A stretch of 49,233 nt of DNA from Bacteroidota bacterium (lineage in GTDB: Bacteria; Bacteroidota; Bacteroidia; Chitinophagales; Chitinophagaceae), in contig JABDEZ010000007.1 of the NCBI GenBank assembly GCA_013286835.1, positions 1-49,233 on the forward strand, given 5' to 3'. Below are positions 35,828 through 43,766 of the stretch, in pieces. The stretch's first letter is position 1. Each line of letters starts with the position of its first letter. The notes under the pieces are model-generated. The model saw only the letters and a list, made by a program, of their open reading frames with translations, was not told the DNA's origin and made no database searches. Position numbers and translations under genes: made by a program.

Positions 35828-36391
35828 TTACTTTTTGCTCCATTCCTCTAGTGTCAGTACATCGGCCTGGCGGGGAAAAACCTTAGTGGTCAATATGTGG
35901 TGCACTTCATCATCCATATCAGCGCAACAGTCTGCTAATATGGTCAGGCGGTAGTCCTTGTCTGCTGCTTCTCGGGTAGTTGATAATACTACGCCGCTTG
36001 TTGCAATACCGGTAAGTACCAAGTGTTGTATGCCAAATGCCCTTAACACTACTTCAAGATCGCTACCTGTAAAGGCACTCACACGACGTTTTGTGACTGT
36101 AATCTCTCCTTCCTGTGGCGCTATATCTGCATGTATCTTCATGAATTCTTCGAAGTTCACAGTGCCAAATCTTCCTTTGCTTTCTGCGAAGCCCTTATTA
36201 TTCATGCTTATTTCCGGCGCACCCTGTCGGAATCCAACTACTACATATATAATAGGAATGTTTTGTTCACGGGCATAGTTTATAGCTTTTGCCGTATTGC
36301 TTACCAAGTCTTTTGCATCAGTAAGCCTACCCAAAATACCTGCCTGCATATCCATTACTAAAAGTGCTGTGTTTTCTGTGTTTTGGTTCAT
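35828..36391 (-). CDS. Isochorismatase-fold hydrolase lacking the catalytic cysteine
   Basis: A 187-residue isochorismatase-like protein. Asp14 (LLVMDMQAG) and Lys101 (TKRRVSAF) of the family's Asp-Lys-Cys triad are present. At the Cys position the motif reads TGIATSGVVLST, so Val134 stands where amidohydrolase members have Cys. The cis-peptide GIAT motif is kept. Members of this fold without Cys include the vinyl-ether-hydrolysing isochorismatases, so a non-amidase reaction or loss of catalysis is possible. Its ATG lies 31 bp after the stop of the MFS gene on the same strand. Confidence 0.88.
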   Translation of the reverse strand: MNQNTENTALLVMDMQAGILGRLTDAKDLVSNTAKAINYAREQNIPIIYVVVGFRQGAPEISMNNKGFAESKGRFGTVNFEEFMKIHADIAPQEGEITVTKRRVSAFTGSDLEVVLRAFGIQHLVLTGIATSGVVLSTTREAADKDYRLTILADCCADMDDEVHHILTTKVFPRQADVLTLEEWSKK

Positions 36392-36422
36392 TTTTTTAGT
36401 TGTTTTTATGATTACTATTTAA

Positions 36423-37700
36423 TTAAATTTCTTCCAATACTGTTTCTTCCACCTCCTCAATTTGCGCTGTGTTCTTTTTGTTGAGGTAGTCTTTTCTAAG
36501 GTATTTAGAAAAAAAGGCAGCAATAACCAGCGCTATGACACCCTGGCAAAGTATTGCATTGGGTGCACCAATCTGCTGTGATATTACACCTATCAGCAAG
36601 CTGCCTATTGGTAACATGCCGAAATAGGCCATCGCCACATAGCTCATCACCCTTCCCCTCATGTTTTTATCTGAGTTGACCTGTATTATGGTCATGATAA
36701 TAGTAGTTTGAGACATCATACCAAAACCGGTCAATGTCGCAAAGAGCATAGCAAGCGGAAAGTAATTAATGTGAGAAAAGAGCGCAAGGCAAGCCCCAAA
36801 AATGATAGTGTTGCCAAACAATACAACCTTAAGGTCTGTACCCTTTTTTAAAGATGCAAGGAAAAAGGAACCAACTACTGCTCCCAGGCCAATGAAGCTG
36901 TTTATATATCCGTATGTGGCGGCATTGCCCTTAAAGATCACTTTGGCAAATACCGGCAATAGTGTGTTATAGGGTAAAACCAGCAAACTTGTCATAGCAA
37001 GCATAACCATAATGATGCTTATTGATGGTGTGTTTTTCAGGTAAGCAAAACCTTCTACAAGTTCAGAAGTGATCTTCTTTTTTACAGGAGATGGGGTATA
37101 AGCTGGTAACTTCATCAGTAGCAAAGAAGTTATCACCGCTACAAAGCTCAGTGCATTTAAGCTAAAGCAGATACCGGCTCCAAATTTTTCAAGAACAATG
37201 CCAGATAATGCAGGGCCGACCAGGCGGGCAAGGTTTACCATAGAGGAGTTGAGCGCGAGCGCATTAGGCAGGTCTGCTTTGTCGGTTATCATTTCATGAA
37301 CCATTGGTTGTCTCGCCGGTACGTCAAAGGCATTGATTATGCCCAGCAACACACTAAGTGTAAGTATTTCCCATACTTGATAATGCCCGGTAAATATGAG
37401 TATGGCCATTAATAACGCCTGCACCAGTGATGCTACCTGGGTAAGCAGTAATACTTTGTAACGGTTATATCTGTCTGATGCAATACCGCCGATCAATGAA
37501 AGAAGGAAGGAAGGGAACTGTGCAGCAAATACAGTGAAACCCAGCATAAACGCCGAATGTGTCATAGTATAAACAACCCAGCTAACCCCGGTACGTTGCA
37601 TCCATGTACCTATCAAGGATAACGACTGCCCGGAAAAATATAATCTGTAATTGCGGTTTTTGAAAGCCCTGAATGTACTTATCGTCCTATCTATCTTCAT
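36423..37700 (-). CDS. MFS transporter, DHA3/EntS-like
   Basis: A 425-residue major facilitator protein with about 12 transmembrane helices. The beginning FRNYRLYFSGQSLSLIGTWMQ-like opening (here FKNRNYRLYFSGQSLS then WMQRTGVSWVVY) is characteristic of the MFS_3/DHA3 group of exporters, which includes EntS. The loop 2-3 motif GGIASDRYNRYKVL is present. The Glu-rich C-terminus is short. Substrate cannot be read from the sequence. It lies immediately upstream of the isochorismatase-like gene, and 61 bp downstream of a small membrane protein gene. Confidence 0.9.
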   Translation of the reverse strand: MKIDRTISTFRAFKNRNYRLYFSGQSLSLIGTWMQRTGVSWVVYTMTHSAFMLGFTVFAAQFPSFLLSLIGGIASDRYNRYKVLLLTQVASLVQALLMAILIFTGHYQVWEILTLSVLLGIINAFDVPARQPMVHEMITDKADLPNALALNSSMVNLARLVGPALSGIVLEKFGAGICFSLNALSFVAVITSLLLMKLPAYTPSPVKKKITSELVEGFAYLKNTPSISIIMVMLAMTSLLVLPYNTLLPVFAKVIFKGNAATYGYINSFIGLGAVVGSFFLASLKKGTDLKVVLFGNTIIFGACLALFSHINYFPLAMLFATLTGFGMMSQTTIIMTIIQVNSDKNMRGRVMSYVAMAYFGMLPIGSLLIGVISQQIGAPNAILCQGVIALVIAAFFSKYLRKDYLNKKNTAQIEEVEETVLEEI

Positions 37701-37761
37701 AAAGCTGAAGCCTGTTCTTCTCCTGTCTTATTTGTTTAATACCGTTGTTTATCCAGATGAC

Positions 37762-38073
37762 TTAAAACTGCATTTGCTTATCCATAAAGACAACACTTGA
37801 CAGCCAGCTCATAACTACTATCCCAATGAAAAAGATAACGAGTGATATTGTTTTTTGATTAGATACTTTTCCGGCACGCATTAGCAAGTAACCGATCAAA
37901 AAGTTTAAAAGTCCCCAAAATACATTAACTGTTGGCGAAGATGGCCCCCTACCTGGTGGTGTAGCAAATGGAGTAGGGAATACATCGCCTGAAACGCCAT
38001 GTATAAAATGTGGAACCATGTTAACCATAAACGCACCGGCAAAAAAGCAAGCTATATAGTGATACCATTTCAT
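37762..38073 (-). CDS. Small membrane protein of unknown function
   Basis: A 103-residue protein with three hydrophobic segments (about residues 4-22, 50-67 and 75-95) and a Pro/Gly-rich loop (TPFATPPGRGPSSPT) between the first two. No family is recognised. A plausible start ATG, the full frame and its position between MFS and Crp/Fnr genes on the same strand support it as real. Confidence 0.65.
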   Translation of the reverse strand: MKWYHYIACFFAGAFMVNMVPHFIHGVSGDVFPTPFATPPGRGPSSPTVNVFWGLLNFLIGYLLMRAGKVSNQKTISLVIFFIGIVVMSWLSSVVFMDKQMQF

Positions 38074-38150
38074 AAATTGTTCGGTTTAGTGATGCAAATG
38101 TCGCATAAATGGATGGCACAGACCTGTGACAAACGTCACAATCCAGATTA

Positions 38151-38726
38151 TTAATCCCTTTTTCCACGGATACGGCTCAGCGTTTCGCGGGTTACGCCCA
38201 GGTACGATGCTATTTGGGATAGGGATATACGTTGCAATAATTCAGGCTTGTTTTCTTCCATGTACCTATAACGCTCAGTTGGGGTGTACATTTTGAATAG
38301 TTTATTATGCTCTTCCGAAACAAGAAGCATATGCATAGCCAAACGCCTAATAAAGAGAACGATCTGGGGATGTGCACCAAATTCTTTGACTATTATGTCC
38401 AGATTGAAGACCAATACCGAAGCTTCTTCCCCGGCTTCAATAGTAAGTTCTGAGGGTTGATGGGTCTTCAGGCTTTTTACGTTCGTAGCAAATTCACCCT
38501 CAAGCGTAAAGTTCAGATTGATCGTTATGCCGTCTTTATTATACCAGGTGCGTAGGTAACCTTTTTCAACCAGGTAAAAGGAACGACAAACATCACCCTC
38601 TTTTAATACAGCGTCGCCCTTTTTTAGTTGGAGGTTCTGTGCGCAACTAATGATCAAAGAAAGCTCTTCATCAGATATTCTTTTGGAGACTTTTTTAATA
38701 TAAGAGTGAAGCTTGCCCTGATCCAT
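38151..38726 (-). CDS. Crp/Fnr-family transcriptional regulator
   Basis: A 191-residue regulator. A cyclic-nucleotide-binding-like beta-roll covers about residues 15-120 (KKGDAVLKEGDVCRSFYLVEKGYLR). A dimerisation helix follows. The C-terminal winged-helix is compact, with recognition region LSQIASYLGVTRETLSRIRG at about 169-188. No Fe-S cysteine cluster of the Fnr type is seen. It probably controls nearby genes (small membrane protein, MFS), but no operator can be assigned. The predicted promoter places the transcription start at or within a nucleotide of the ATG. Confidence 0.9.
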   Translation of the reverse strand: MDQGKLHSYIKKVSKRISDEELSLIISCAQNLQLKKGDAVLKEGDVCRSFYLVEKGYLRTWYNKDGITINLNFTLEGEFATNVKSLKTHQPSELTIEAGEEASVLVFNLDIIVKEFGAHPQIVLFIRRLAMHMLLVSEEHNKLFKMYTPTERYRYMEENKPELLQRISLSQIASYLGVTRETLSRIRGKRD

Positions 38727-38731
38727 TCATG

Positions 38732-38764
38732 CAAAGATAACTGTACAAATATCTTTATTGTCAA
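38732..38764 (-). promoter_or_regulatory. crp/fnr-like gene promoter
   Basis: On the minus strand TTG (38762-38764) is 22 bp upstream of TATCTTTG (38732-38739), a good Bacteroidota promoter. The last G is only 6 bp from the A of the ATG at 38726, which predicts a leaderless or nearly leaderless mRNA. Confidence 0.6.
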
Positions 38765-38802
38765 CGGCAATTTATTATGTGAATTTAGTGTGGTTCTATT
38801 AT

Positions 38803-38976
38803 TTAAAGATCCCGGTCTTCCATCTTCAGCAGCAATAAGTGGTCAAGTGATTCGTTGATCAATGAAGTTTCCTCAATAATTCTTTTAAACGCTTCGGTAG
38901 AAATACAAAAGCCATCCGGTACGTGGATTCCTTCGATCTTTGAAAGTTCTCCAAGGTTCGCGGGAAATTGAGCCAT
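38803..38976 (-). pseudogene. Remnant of a PEP-synthase/PPDK-like (PEP/pyruvate-binding) gene
   Basis: A 57-codon reading frame whose product includes ANLGELSKIEGIHVPDGFCI, then STEAFKRIIEE and LLLLKMEDRDL. This matches the beginning of the ATP-grasp (PPDK_N) domain of phosphoenolpyruvate synthase / rifampicin phosphotransferase-like proteins, in which the conserved GGKGANLGE precedes VPDGFCVTTEAF. Functional relatives are 800-900 residues long. Here the frame begins just after a TGA, the Gly-Gly-Lys-Gly part is lost, and a TAA ends it after 57 codons with no recognisable continuation. It is therefore a decayed or truncated copy, next to tRNA-Lys. A short expressed peptide is less likely. Confidence 0.7.
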
Positions 38977-39008
38977 TCATAAACAAACAAGAAATTCAAT
39001 AAATAACA

Positions 39009-39031
39009 AAAGCCGCTCATTGAGCGGCTTT
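39009..39031. terminator. Hairpin terminator beside tRNA-Lys
   Basis: AAAGCCGCT (39009-39017) and AGCGGCTTT (39023-39031) form a 9-bp stem with a 5-nt loop. T-rich sequence follows on both strands. It lies 11 bp downstream of the tRNA on the minus strand, so it probably ends the tRNA transcript. Confidence 0.8.
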
Positions 39032-39042
39032 CTTTTTTCCAG

Positions 39043-39115
39043 TGATTCCGTTGGGACTCGAACCCAAGACCCATACATTAAAAGTGTATTGCTCTACCAA
39101 CTGAGCTACGAAATC
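39043..39115 (-). tRNA. tRNA-Lys (anticodon UUU)
   Basis: A 73-nt cloverleaf on the minus strand. The acceptor stem GATTTCG pairs with CGGAATC (one T-G pair) and the discriminator is A. The D-arm is GCTCAGTTGGTAGAGC and the anticodon loop CTTTTAA gives UUU. The T-arm is TTGGGTTCGAGTCCCAA. No CCA is encoded. A promoter lies upstream (39144-39173) and a hairpin terminator downstream. Confidence 0.97.
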
Positions 39116-39143
39116 ATTCCCTATGTTCTTTCTGAACGGGACG

Positions 39144-39173
39144 CAAAGATAGGAATATCATTTTCTCTGCAAA
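39144..39173 (-). promoter_or_regulatory. tRNA-Lys promoter
   Basis: On the minus strand TTTG (39170-39173) lies 18 bp upstream of TATCTTTG (39144-39151), which ends 29 bp before the tRNA 5' end. The rest of 39174-39246 shows no gene. Confidence 0.7.
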
Positions 39174-39246
39174 ATGTTTTTGTGAATTTTTTTAAAAAAA
39201 TTTGTTGATGAGCCATAGGCGCGCTTATGAAGCTATTCCTGACTTA

Positions 39247-41664
39247 CTAAAAAGCACAAATGATCTTCAGGTTCAGTAACCTTGCAGTCAGGCGATTGGG
39301 TACATCATAGCTATTTCCTGTTGTCTGGTCTTGTATATAACTATAAGAAAGGGTATTCTGTATTCCCAATAAATTAAATACCTCGAAGCTTGCCCATATA
39401 CTGTGTATGTTGTTGAACAAACTGTGAGAAGGGTGTTGTCTGCGTGCAGCATCCAGCAGCAGGGCTGAAAAGCCTATGTCCACACGTTTATAATCGGGGA
39501 GCCTGACTGTGTTGTCAAACAGGTGGCCATTTGGTGCCTCTACTGGTAAACCAGTGGCGTATATAAGGCTCAGGTGCATTTTAAAGTTCTTATTGCGGGG
39601 CAGGTAATCTTCAAAGTACATACCCAACATAAAACGCTGGTCATTAGGCAACGGGAAATAGCCACTGTATATCTGGCTGCTGTCTATAAGCTTTTGCTCT
39701 GCTTTTAATATACCTATACTCACCCACGATGTGGCATCTTTAACTATATCACCATACAGTCGTATTTCGCCGCCATATATCCTGCCTACACCATCGTTCT
39801 TGCCTGTATAAACAAGTTGTACATCGTTATAGTAATAAGGGTCCTGATCCCATAGGTATTTGTAATAGACCTCTGCCGTAACCTTAAAAGGCCTGTTGTA
39901 CATCTTGAAATTATAGTTTGCACCAAGTACTGTATGGAATGATTTCTGTGCAAGCAGGTTTTTATTTACATCTCCCACTGCATCGCGCATTTCTCGATAG
40001 AATGGAGGCTGTGCATACACACCTGTAGCAAACCTGAACACCACATCGCGTTGCCAATCGGGCCTGTAGGCAAGCTGCATGCGCGGACTAATAACCAGTT
40101 CGCTATTGAGATAGCTATAGTTATACCTGGCACCTATGGCACCCGTAACACGCGATGAATCGCTGAATTTAAAGTTGTCTTGCACAAAACCGCTCAATCG
40201 GGTATAATTAAAATTTGCGGAAGAGTTAAAGAAATAACTCATCAACAGCGAAGCCGGGTTATAAGGCTGGTTGTAGGCCGATGAATCGCGCATTTCCCAT
40301 TGGTGCAGGTTGTCATTGATGCTGGTAATGTTCACATCGCTGCCCCATGAAAAATAATTGTTTGTTGCGGTGTATGCACCACGAAAACCTATATTCACAA
40401 CATTTACATTCAGGAAATTGCGGGCATAATCATGTATGAGACCTGTACCAAGATAATCCTTTACCTGGCCAAAATTCTTCTGGCTCTGGTCTGTTTGCAA
40501 TTCTCCCAATAGGTATTCGCCGCTCTTGTCGTAAGTCTCTTGTTCATTGGTCTGAAAACCTGAAGCAAGGAATTTCCATTTCAACTTATCATTGGGACGG
40601 TAGGTGGCAGATATACCTCCAAAACGGCTGTCGAACTGGTCTAGTTCGCTGCCGGTATAAGCCACCTGTAGCTGGTAGGCCTGGTTAACAACGCCAAAGC
40701 TGGTTACCTGGCTTTCGGGGTAAAATGTAAAGCGGTTGCGTGCATAATTGCCAATAGCTTCCACTTCCCACTTACTATTGAAACGATAATTAATTAAAAA
40801 TTGTAAGTCTGTAAATGATGGGTTGTATACACCTTTTATTGGCTGCGACTGCAACAGGTATTGGTTGCTTTTCTGACGTGCACCAATAAGGTAGGTGAGC
40901 TTCTGGTTCTTAGATGCTCCTTCCAGGTGCAAACTGGCACCTAGTAAGCTCACCATTACGCTACCCGAAAACGTTGTTGGTTTCTTATAGGTTACGTCCA
41001 ATACGCTGGACATTTTGTCGCCATACTTGGGCTGGAAACCGCCTACGGAGAAGTAAACGTTGGATACAAGATCGGGGTTGATAAAACTTAATCCTTCTTG
41101 TTGTCCCGAACGAACAAGGTATGGACGATAGATCTCAAAATCGTTTACATACACCAGGTTCTCATCGTAACTACCACCCCTTACACTGTATTGCGATGTG
41201 AGCTCGTTATTAGAACCCACCATAAGCTTAATGATGCTTTCTATACCACCGCCTGGTGTAGGGATGATATTGGCCTTTGAAGGGTCTATCCCTACGCTGC
41301 CTGCTTCGAAGGTGGATCTGTCGTCTTTTTTGATAAAGTCGTGCAGTGTGTTCGTTTTTATTGTCAGCACTACATCCCAGGTTTTAAATTCTCCTGCAAT
41401 GAAGACCGCGCTTTTATGTTCAGGTTCATAACCGGTAAAAGATGCCACTACTGTTATGCTTTTGCCTGCAGGCACCTGTAGGGTATAGTAACCATTCTTA
41501 TTGGTATAGGTGCTCAGGTTACTGTTTATTACCGCTATTGTTGCTGCATCAATGGCTGCTCCCTGCTCATCTTTTACTATGCCCGAAATTGTAGCTAGCT
41601 GGGCATGACAAAGAAAGCTTGTAAGTATTAAAAGAATGGAAAACCCTAAATGTTTTTTAAGCAT
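39247..41664 (-). CDS. TonB-dependent receptor with CarboxypepD-regulatory-like domain
   Basis: An 805-residue outer-membrane receptor. A signal peptide (residues about 1-21, ending CHAQ) is followed by a carboxypeptidase-regulatory-like domain (about 24-110: ISGIVKDEQGAAIDAATIAV). The plug domain comes next (about 150-255, with SQYSVRGGSYDENLVYVNDFEIYRP). The beta-barrel fills the rest and ends with an aromatic residue (KIICAF). No SusD-type lipoprotein gene is beside it, so it is not a classical Sus polysaccharide locus. Substrate unknown. Full length for the family. Confidence 0.94.
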   Translation of the reverse strand: MLKKHLGFSILLILTSFLCHAQLATISGIVKDEQGAAIDAATIAVINSNLSTYTNKNGYYTLQVPAGKSITVVASFTGYEPEHKSAVFIAGEFKTWDVVLTIKTNTLHDFIKKDDRSTFEAGSVGIDPSKANIIPTPGGGIESIIKLMVGSNNELTSQYSVRGGSYDENLVYVNDFEIYRPYLVRSGQQEGLSFINPDLVSNVYFSVGGFQPKYGDKMSSVLDVTYKKPTTFSGSVMVSLLGASLHLEGASKNQKLTYLIGARQKSNQYLLQSQPIKGVYNPSFTDLQFLINYRFNSKWEVEAIGNYARNRFTFYPESQVTSFGVVNQAYQLQVAYTGSELDQFDSRFGGISATYRPNDKLKWKFLASGFQTNEQETYDKSGEYLLGELQTDQSQKNFGQVKDYLGTGLIHDYARNFLNVNVVNIGFRGAYTATNNYFSWGSDVNITSINDNLHQWEMRDSSAYNQPYNPASLLMSYFFNSSANFNYTRLSGFVQDNFKFSDSSRVTGAIGARYNYSYLNSELVISPRMQLAYRPDWQRDVVFRFATGVYAQPPFYREMRDAVGDVNKNLLAQKSFHTVLGANYNFKMYNRPFKVTAEVYYKYLWDQDPYYYNDVQLVYTGKNDGVGRIYGGEIRLYGDIVKDATSWVSIGILKAEQKLIDSSQIYSGYFPLPNDQRFMLGMYFEDYLPRNKNFKMHLSLIYATGLPVEAPNGHLFDNTVRLPDYKRVDIGFSALLLDAARRQHPSHSLFNNIHSIWASFEVFNLLGIQNTLSYSYIQDQTTGNSYDVPNRLTARLLNLKIICAF

Positions 41665-41698
41665 ACCACAAGCAAACGTTAAAATCGTTTATTTATTT

Positions 41699-42346
41699 TC
41701 AGAACTCTTTTAATGATTTGATAGCATCAGCAGGATTTGCAGCAGAAAATACGGTATTGCCTGCAACAAGTACATCTGCACCATCCTTTATTATAGTTGC
41801 CGCATTTTCCAGGGTTACGCCTCCATCTACTTCTATTAGCGTGCTTGCTCCACGGTCATTTATCATCCTTTTGAGCACCATCAATTTATGTGTGGTTTGG
41901 TCTATGAATTTCTGGCCACCAAACCCCGGGTTCACACTCATTACACAGACCAGGTCTATGTCGCATAGCACATCTTCAAGCAGGCTTACAGGGGTAGCAG
42001 GGTTAATGGCCACACCGGCTTTCATGCCTAAAGATTTTATTACCTGCAGATTGCGGTGCAAGTGTGGCGATACTTCGTAATGTACGGTCAATATATCGGC
42101 ACCCGCCTTAGCAAAAGCCTCAAAATACTTTTCAGGCTCTACTATCATCAAGTGCACATCAAAAGGTTTTTTTGCGCTTTTTTTCATGGCAGCTATTATA
42201 GGCATACCAAAAGTGATGTTGGGTACAAACCTGCCATCCATCACATCCAGATGAAACCAGTCTGCATCGCTATTGTTTACCATTTGTATGTCCTGCTCCA
42301 GGTTCAGAAAATTTGACGAGAGCATGGATGGTGCTATTATGGCCAT
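41699..42346 (-). CDS. rpe: Ribulose-phosphate 3-epimerase
   Basis: A 215-residue TIM-barrel epimerase of the pentose phosphate pathway (ribulose 5-phosphate to xylulose 5-phosphate). Seen: IAPSMLSSNF at the start, the metal-binding FHLDVMDGRFVPNITFG, HLMIVEPEKY, SVNPGFGGQKF and EVDGGVT. Catalytic Asp residues and the phosphate loop are intact. Length is standard. It lies between the TonB receptor and TPR lipoprotein genes, all on the same strand. Confidence 0.97.
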   Translation of the reverse strand: MAIIAPSMLSSNFLNLEQDIQMVNNSDADWFHLDVMDGRFVPNITFGMPIIAAMKKSAKKPFDVHLMIVEPEKYFEAFAKAGADILTVHYEVSPHLHRNLQVIKSLGMKAGVAINPATPVSLLEDVLCDIDLVCVMSVNPGFGGQKFIDQTTHKLMVLKRMINDRGASTLIEVDGGVTLENAATIIKDGADVLVAGNTVFSAANPADAIKSLKEF

Positions 42347-42384
42347 TGTATTGTTTTTTATTATTTACCTGATGTTTTGCTTCA

Positions 42385-43398
42385 TTATTTTACGCTAAGG
42401 CGTTTAAGCCCTTGTTTGGCGTCATCATACTTACTATTAAATACAAGTGCTTGCTTGTAGTCATTTATAGCGTCTTGTTTCTTGTTCATCATTTCACTGC
42501 ACAAACCCCTGCTATAATAGGCTGTGGCATTTGTTGGTTCTATCTGCGTAACCAGGTTGTATTGTCTCCAGGCTTTTTCAACTGAATCTTGCTGCAAAAG
42601 GATATAACCGGTATTAAAGTAAGCATTTGCATACTGATTATCGTGCAAAATACAGTTTTTGTAAGCGGCTTTAGCGTTTTCATAATCCTTATTTTCCTGG
42701 TAGTACACACCTGTTGCATATAAAGGGAATACATCGGCAGTGTCGGCTTTAAAGGCATTTTCAAAATATTTAAGCGCAATGGGGTTGTGCTTTTCGCCAT
42801 AGAGTTGTCCCAGTTGTATCATAGCTTCTTTATCGTCTGGGCCTTCCTGCAATGCTGTAAGAAAACTGGATATGGCCCTGGCCGTATCTTTAGTTTCTTT
42901 ATAAATAAGGCCTTTTATAAAGTAGGGTTCGGGATCGTGTACATTTTGGCGAAGCACTATATTCAACTCAGCAAAGGCTTCATTATATTTTTTTGTAAAT
43001 AAGAACATCTTGGCCACTTTTATACGTGCCTTTGGGTCTTTAGGATTTATGGCAATGGCTTTTTGTATATAGGGTAGCGAGCCTGTAATATCTTTATGGT
43101 CGAAAAGCAGGTTGCCAATAGCACTGTAATATTCAGCTTTGCTAGAGTCGAGCAATATGGCTTCTTTATAATCACTTATAGCAAGAGAATCTTTTTTTTG
43201 TCTGTGCAGGATGTTACCCCTGTCATAGTACAGCGAAGCATCTTTAGGATTATCTGCTATTTTATCTGAAGCTGTTCTTAGTTCAGGTGTCTGGTATAAA
43301 ACGTTGTTGGTACCTACGTTTTTTGTGTGGGTATGACAAGAAGTAAAAAGTGCTAGCCCCGCCAATGCAGGAAGCAGTTTTATCCATAAATTCTTCAT
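42385..43398 (-). CDS. TPR-repeat lipoprotein
   Basis: A 337-residue exported protein. The signal peptide ends in the lipobox FTSC (Cys21). Residues about 40-330 hold about eight tetratricopeptide repeats, recognisable by the recurring Tyr-x-x-x-Gly/Ala-x-x and Pro endings (for example AEYYSAIGNLLFDHKDITGS and ATAYYSRGLCSEMMNKKQDA). TPRs act as protein-protein scaffolds, so this is probably an envelope scaffold. A -7 box 5 bp from the ATG suggests a leaderless message. Confidence 0.88.
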   Translation of the reverse strand: MKNLWIKLLPALAGLALFTSCHTHTKNVGTNNVLYQTPELRTASDKIADNPKDASLYYDRGNILHRQKKDSLAISDYKEAILLDSSKAEYYSAIGNLLFDHKDITGSLPYIQKAIAINPKDPKARIKVAKMFLFTKKYNEAFAELNIVLRQNVHDPEPYFIKGLIYKETKDTARAISSFLTALQEGPDDKEAMIQLGQLYGEKHNPIALKYFENAFKADTADVFPLYATGVYYQENKDYENAKAAYKNCILHDNQYANAYFNTGYILLQQDSVEKAWRQYNLVTQIEPTNATAYYSRGLCSEMMNKKQDAINDYKQALVFNSKYDDAKQGLKRLSVK

Positions 43399-43402
43399 GG
43401 CG

Positions 43403-43410
43403 CAAACTTA
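43403..43410 (-). promoter_or_regulatory. -7 box of TPR lipoprotein gene
   Basis: On the minus strand TAAGTTTG matches TAnnTTTG. The last G is 5 bp from the A of the ATG at 43398. No -33 TTG at normal spacing; instead the palindromes at 43430-43469 occupy the upstream region. Confidence 0.4.
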
Positions 43411-43429
43411 ACTGAAATGTGGCAAATAC

Positions 43430-43469
43430 GCATATGCAGTTTTTCGAACTTCGGTATAATTGCATATGC
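43430..43469. promoter_or_regulatory. Evenly spaced palindromes upstream of the TPR lipoprotein gene
   Basis: GCATATGC occurs at 43430-43437 and again at 43462-43469, centres 32 bp apart, or about three helical turns. CGAACTTCG (43445-43453) lies exactly midway. The array is 20 bp upstream of the -7 box and could be an operator. Pattern only; no regulator is assigned. Confidence 0.35.
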
Positions 43470-43622
43470 CCTATGGTTCATAATGGGTTGTTAACAGAAA
43501 CTAAACCAATGGTTAACCGCTTTTAAAGGTGCAGTTAAAGACGTCCAAAAGCTTCAACAGGTGCATCAGGTGTATCATCTTTGTATCAGAAAGTAAAAAA
43601 CGGCTTTTAAAAATAGCAGGTT

Positions 43623-43757
43623 ATGATACAGAAAGTTTTTATACCGATAGTAGTTAAGATGTACATAGGAATGGGGATTATTCTTTATACCGTTCAGAAG
43701 ATCAAGCTGGCGATCCGTAAAATGCGGATGGGCAACCACGCTGCTCTGCAAAACTAA
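43623..43757 (+). CDS. Possible 44-residue membrane peptide
   Basis: A short ORF with one probable transmembrane helix (VFIPIVVKMYIGMGIILYTV, about residues 5-24), followed by a basic amphipathic tail (KIKLAIRKMRMGN). GCAGG lies 7 nt upstream of the ATG at 43623, a weak Shine-Dalgarno-like match. It fills most of the otherwise gene-free stretch between the divergently placed TPR lipoprotein gene and the end of pyrD. Positive-inside charge distribution supports a real small membrane protein, but there is no family match I can name. The remaining 43470-43622 shows nothing else. Confidence 0.45.
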   Translation: MIQKVFIPIVVKMYIGMGIILYTVQKIKLAIRKMRMGNHAALQN

Positions 43758-43766
43758 AATTGATAT

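Noticed and set aside
35828-37700. Siderophore (enterobactin-like) locus suggested by isochorismatase fold plus EntS-like exporter
   Set aside because: No EntA/C/D/E/F-type biosynthesis gene is near, and both families are large and generic.
38859-39074. Minus-strand frame of 71 codons overlapping tRNA-Lys and the PPDK-like remnant
   Set aside because: It runs through the tRNA and terminator, and the competing frame at 38803-38976 has clear family similarity.
41670-41685. TAACGTTTG upstream of the TonB receptor gene as a -7 box
   Set aside because: The spacer between TA and TTTG is 3 nt rather than 2, so it does not match TAnnTTTG.
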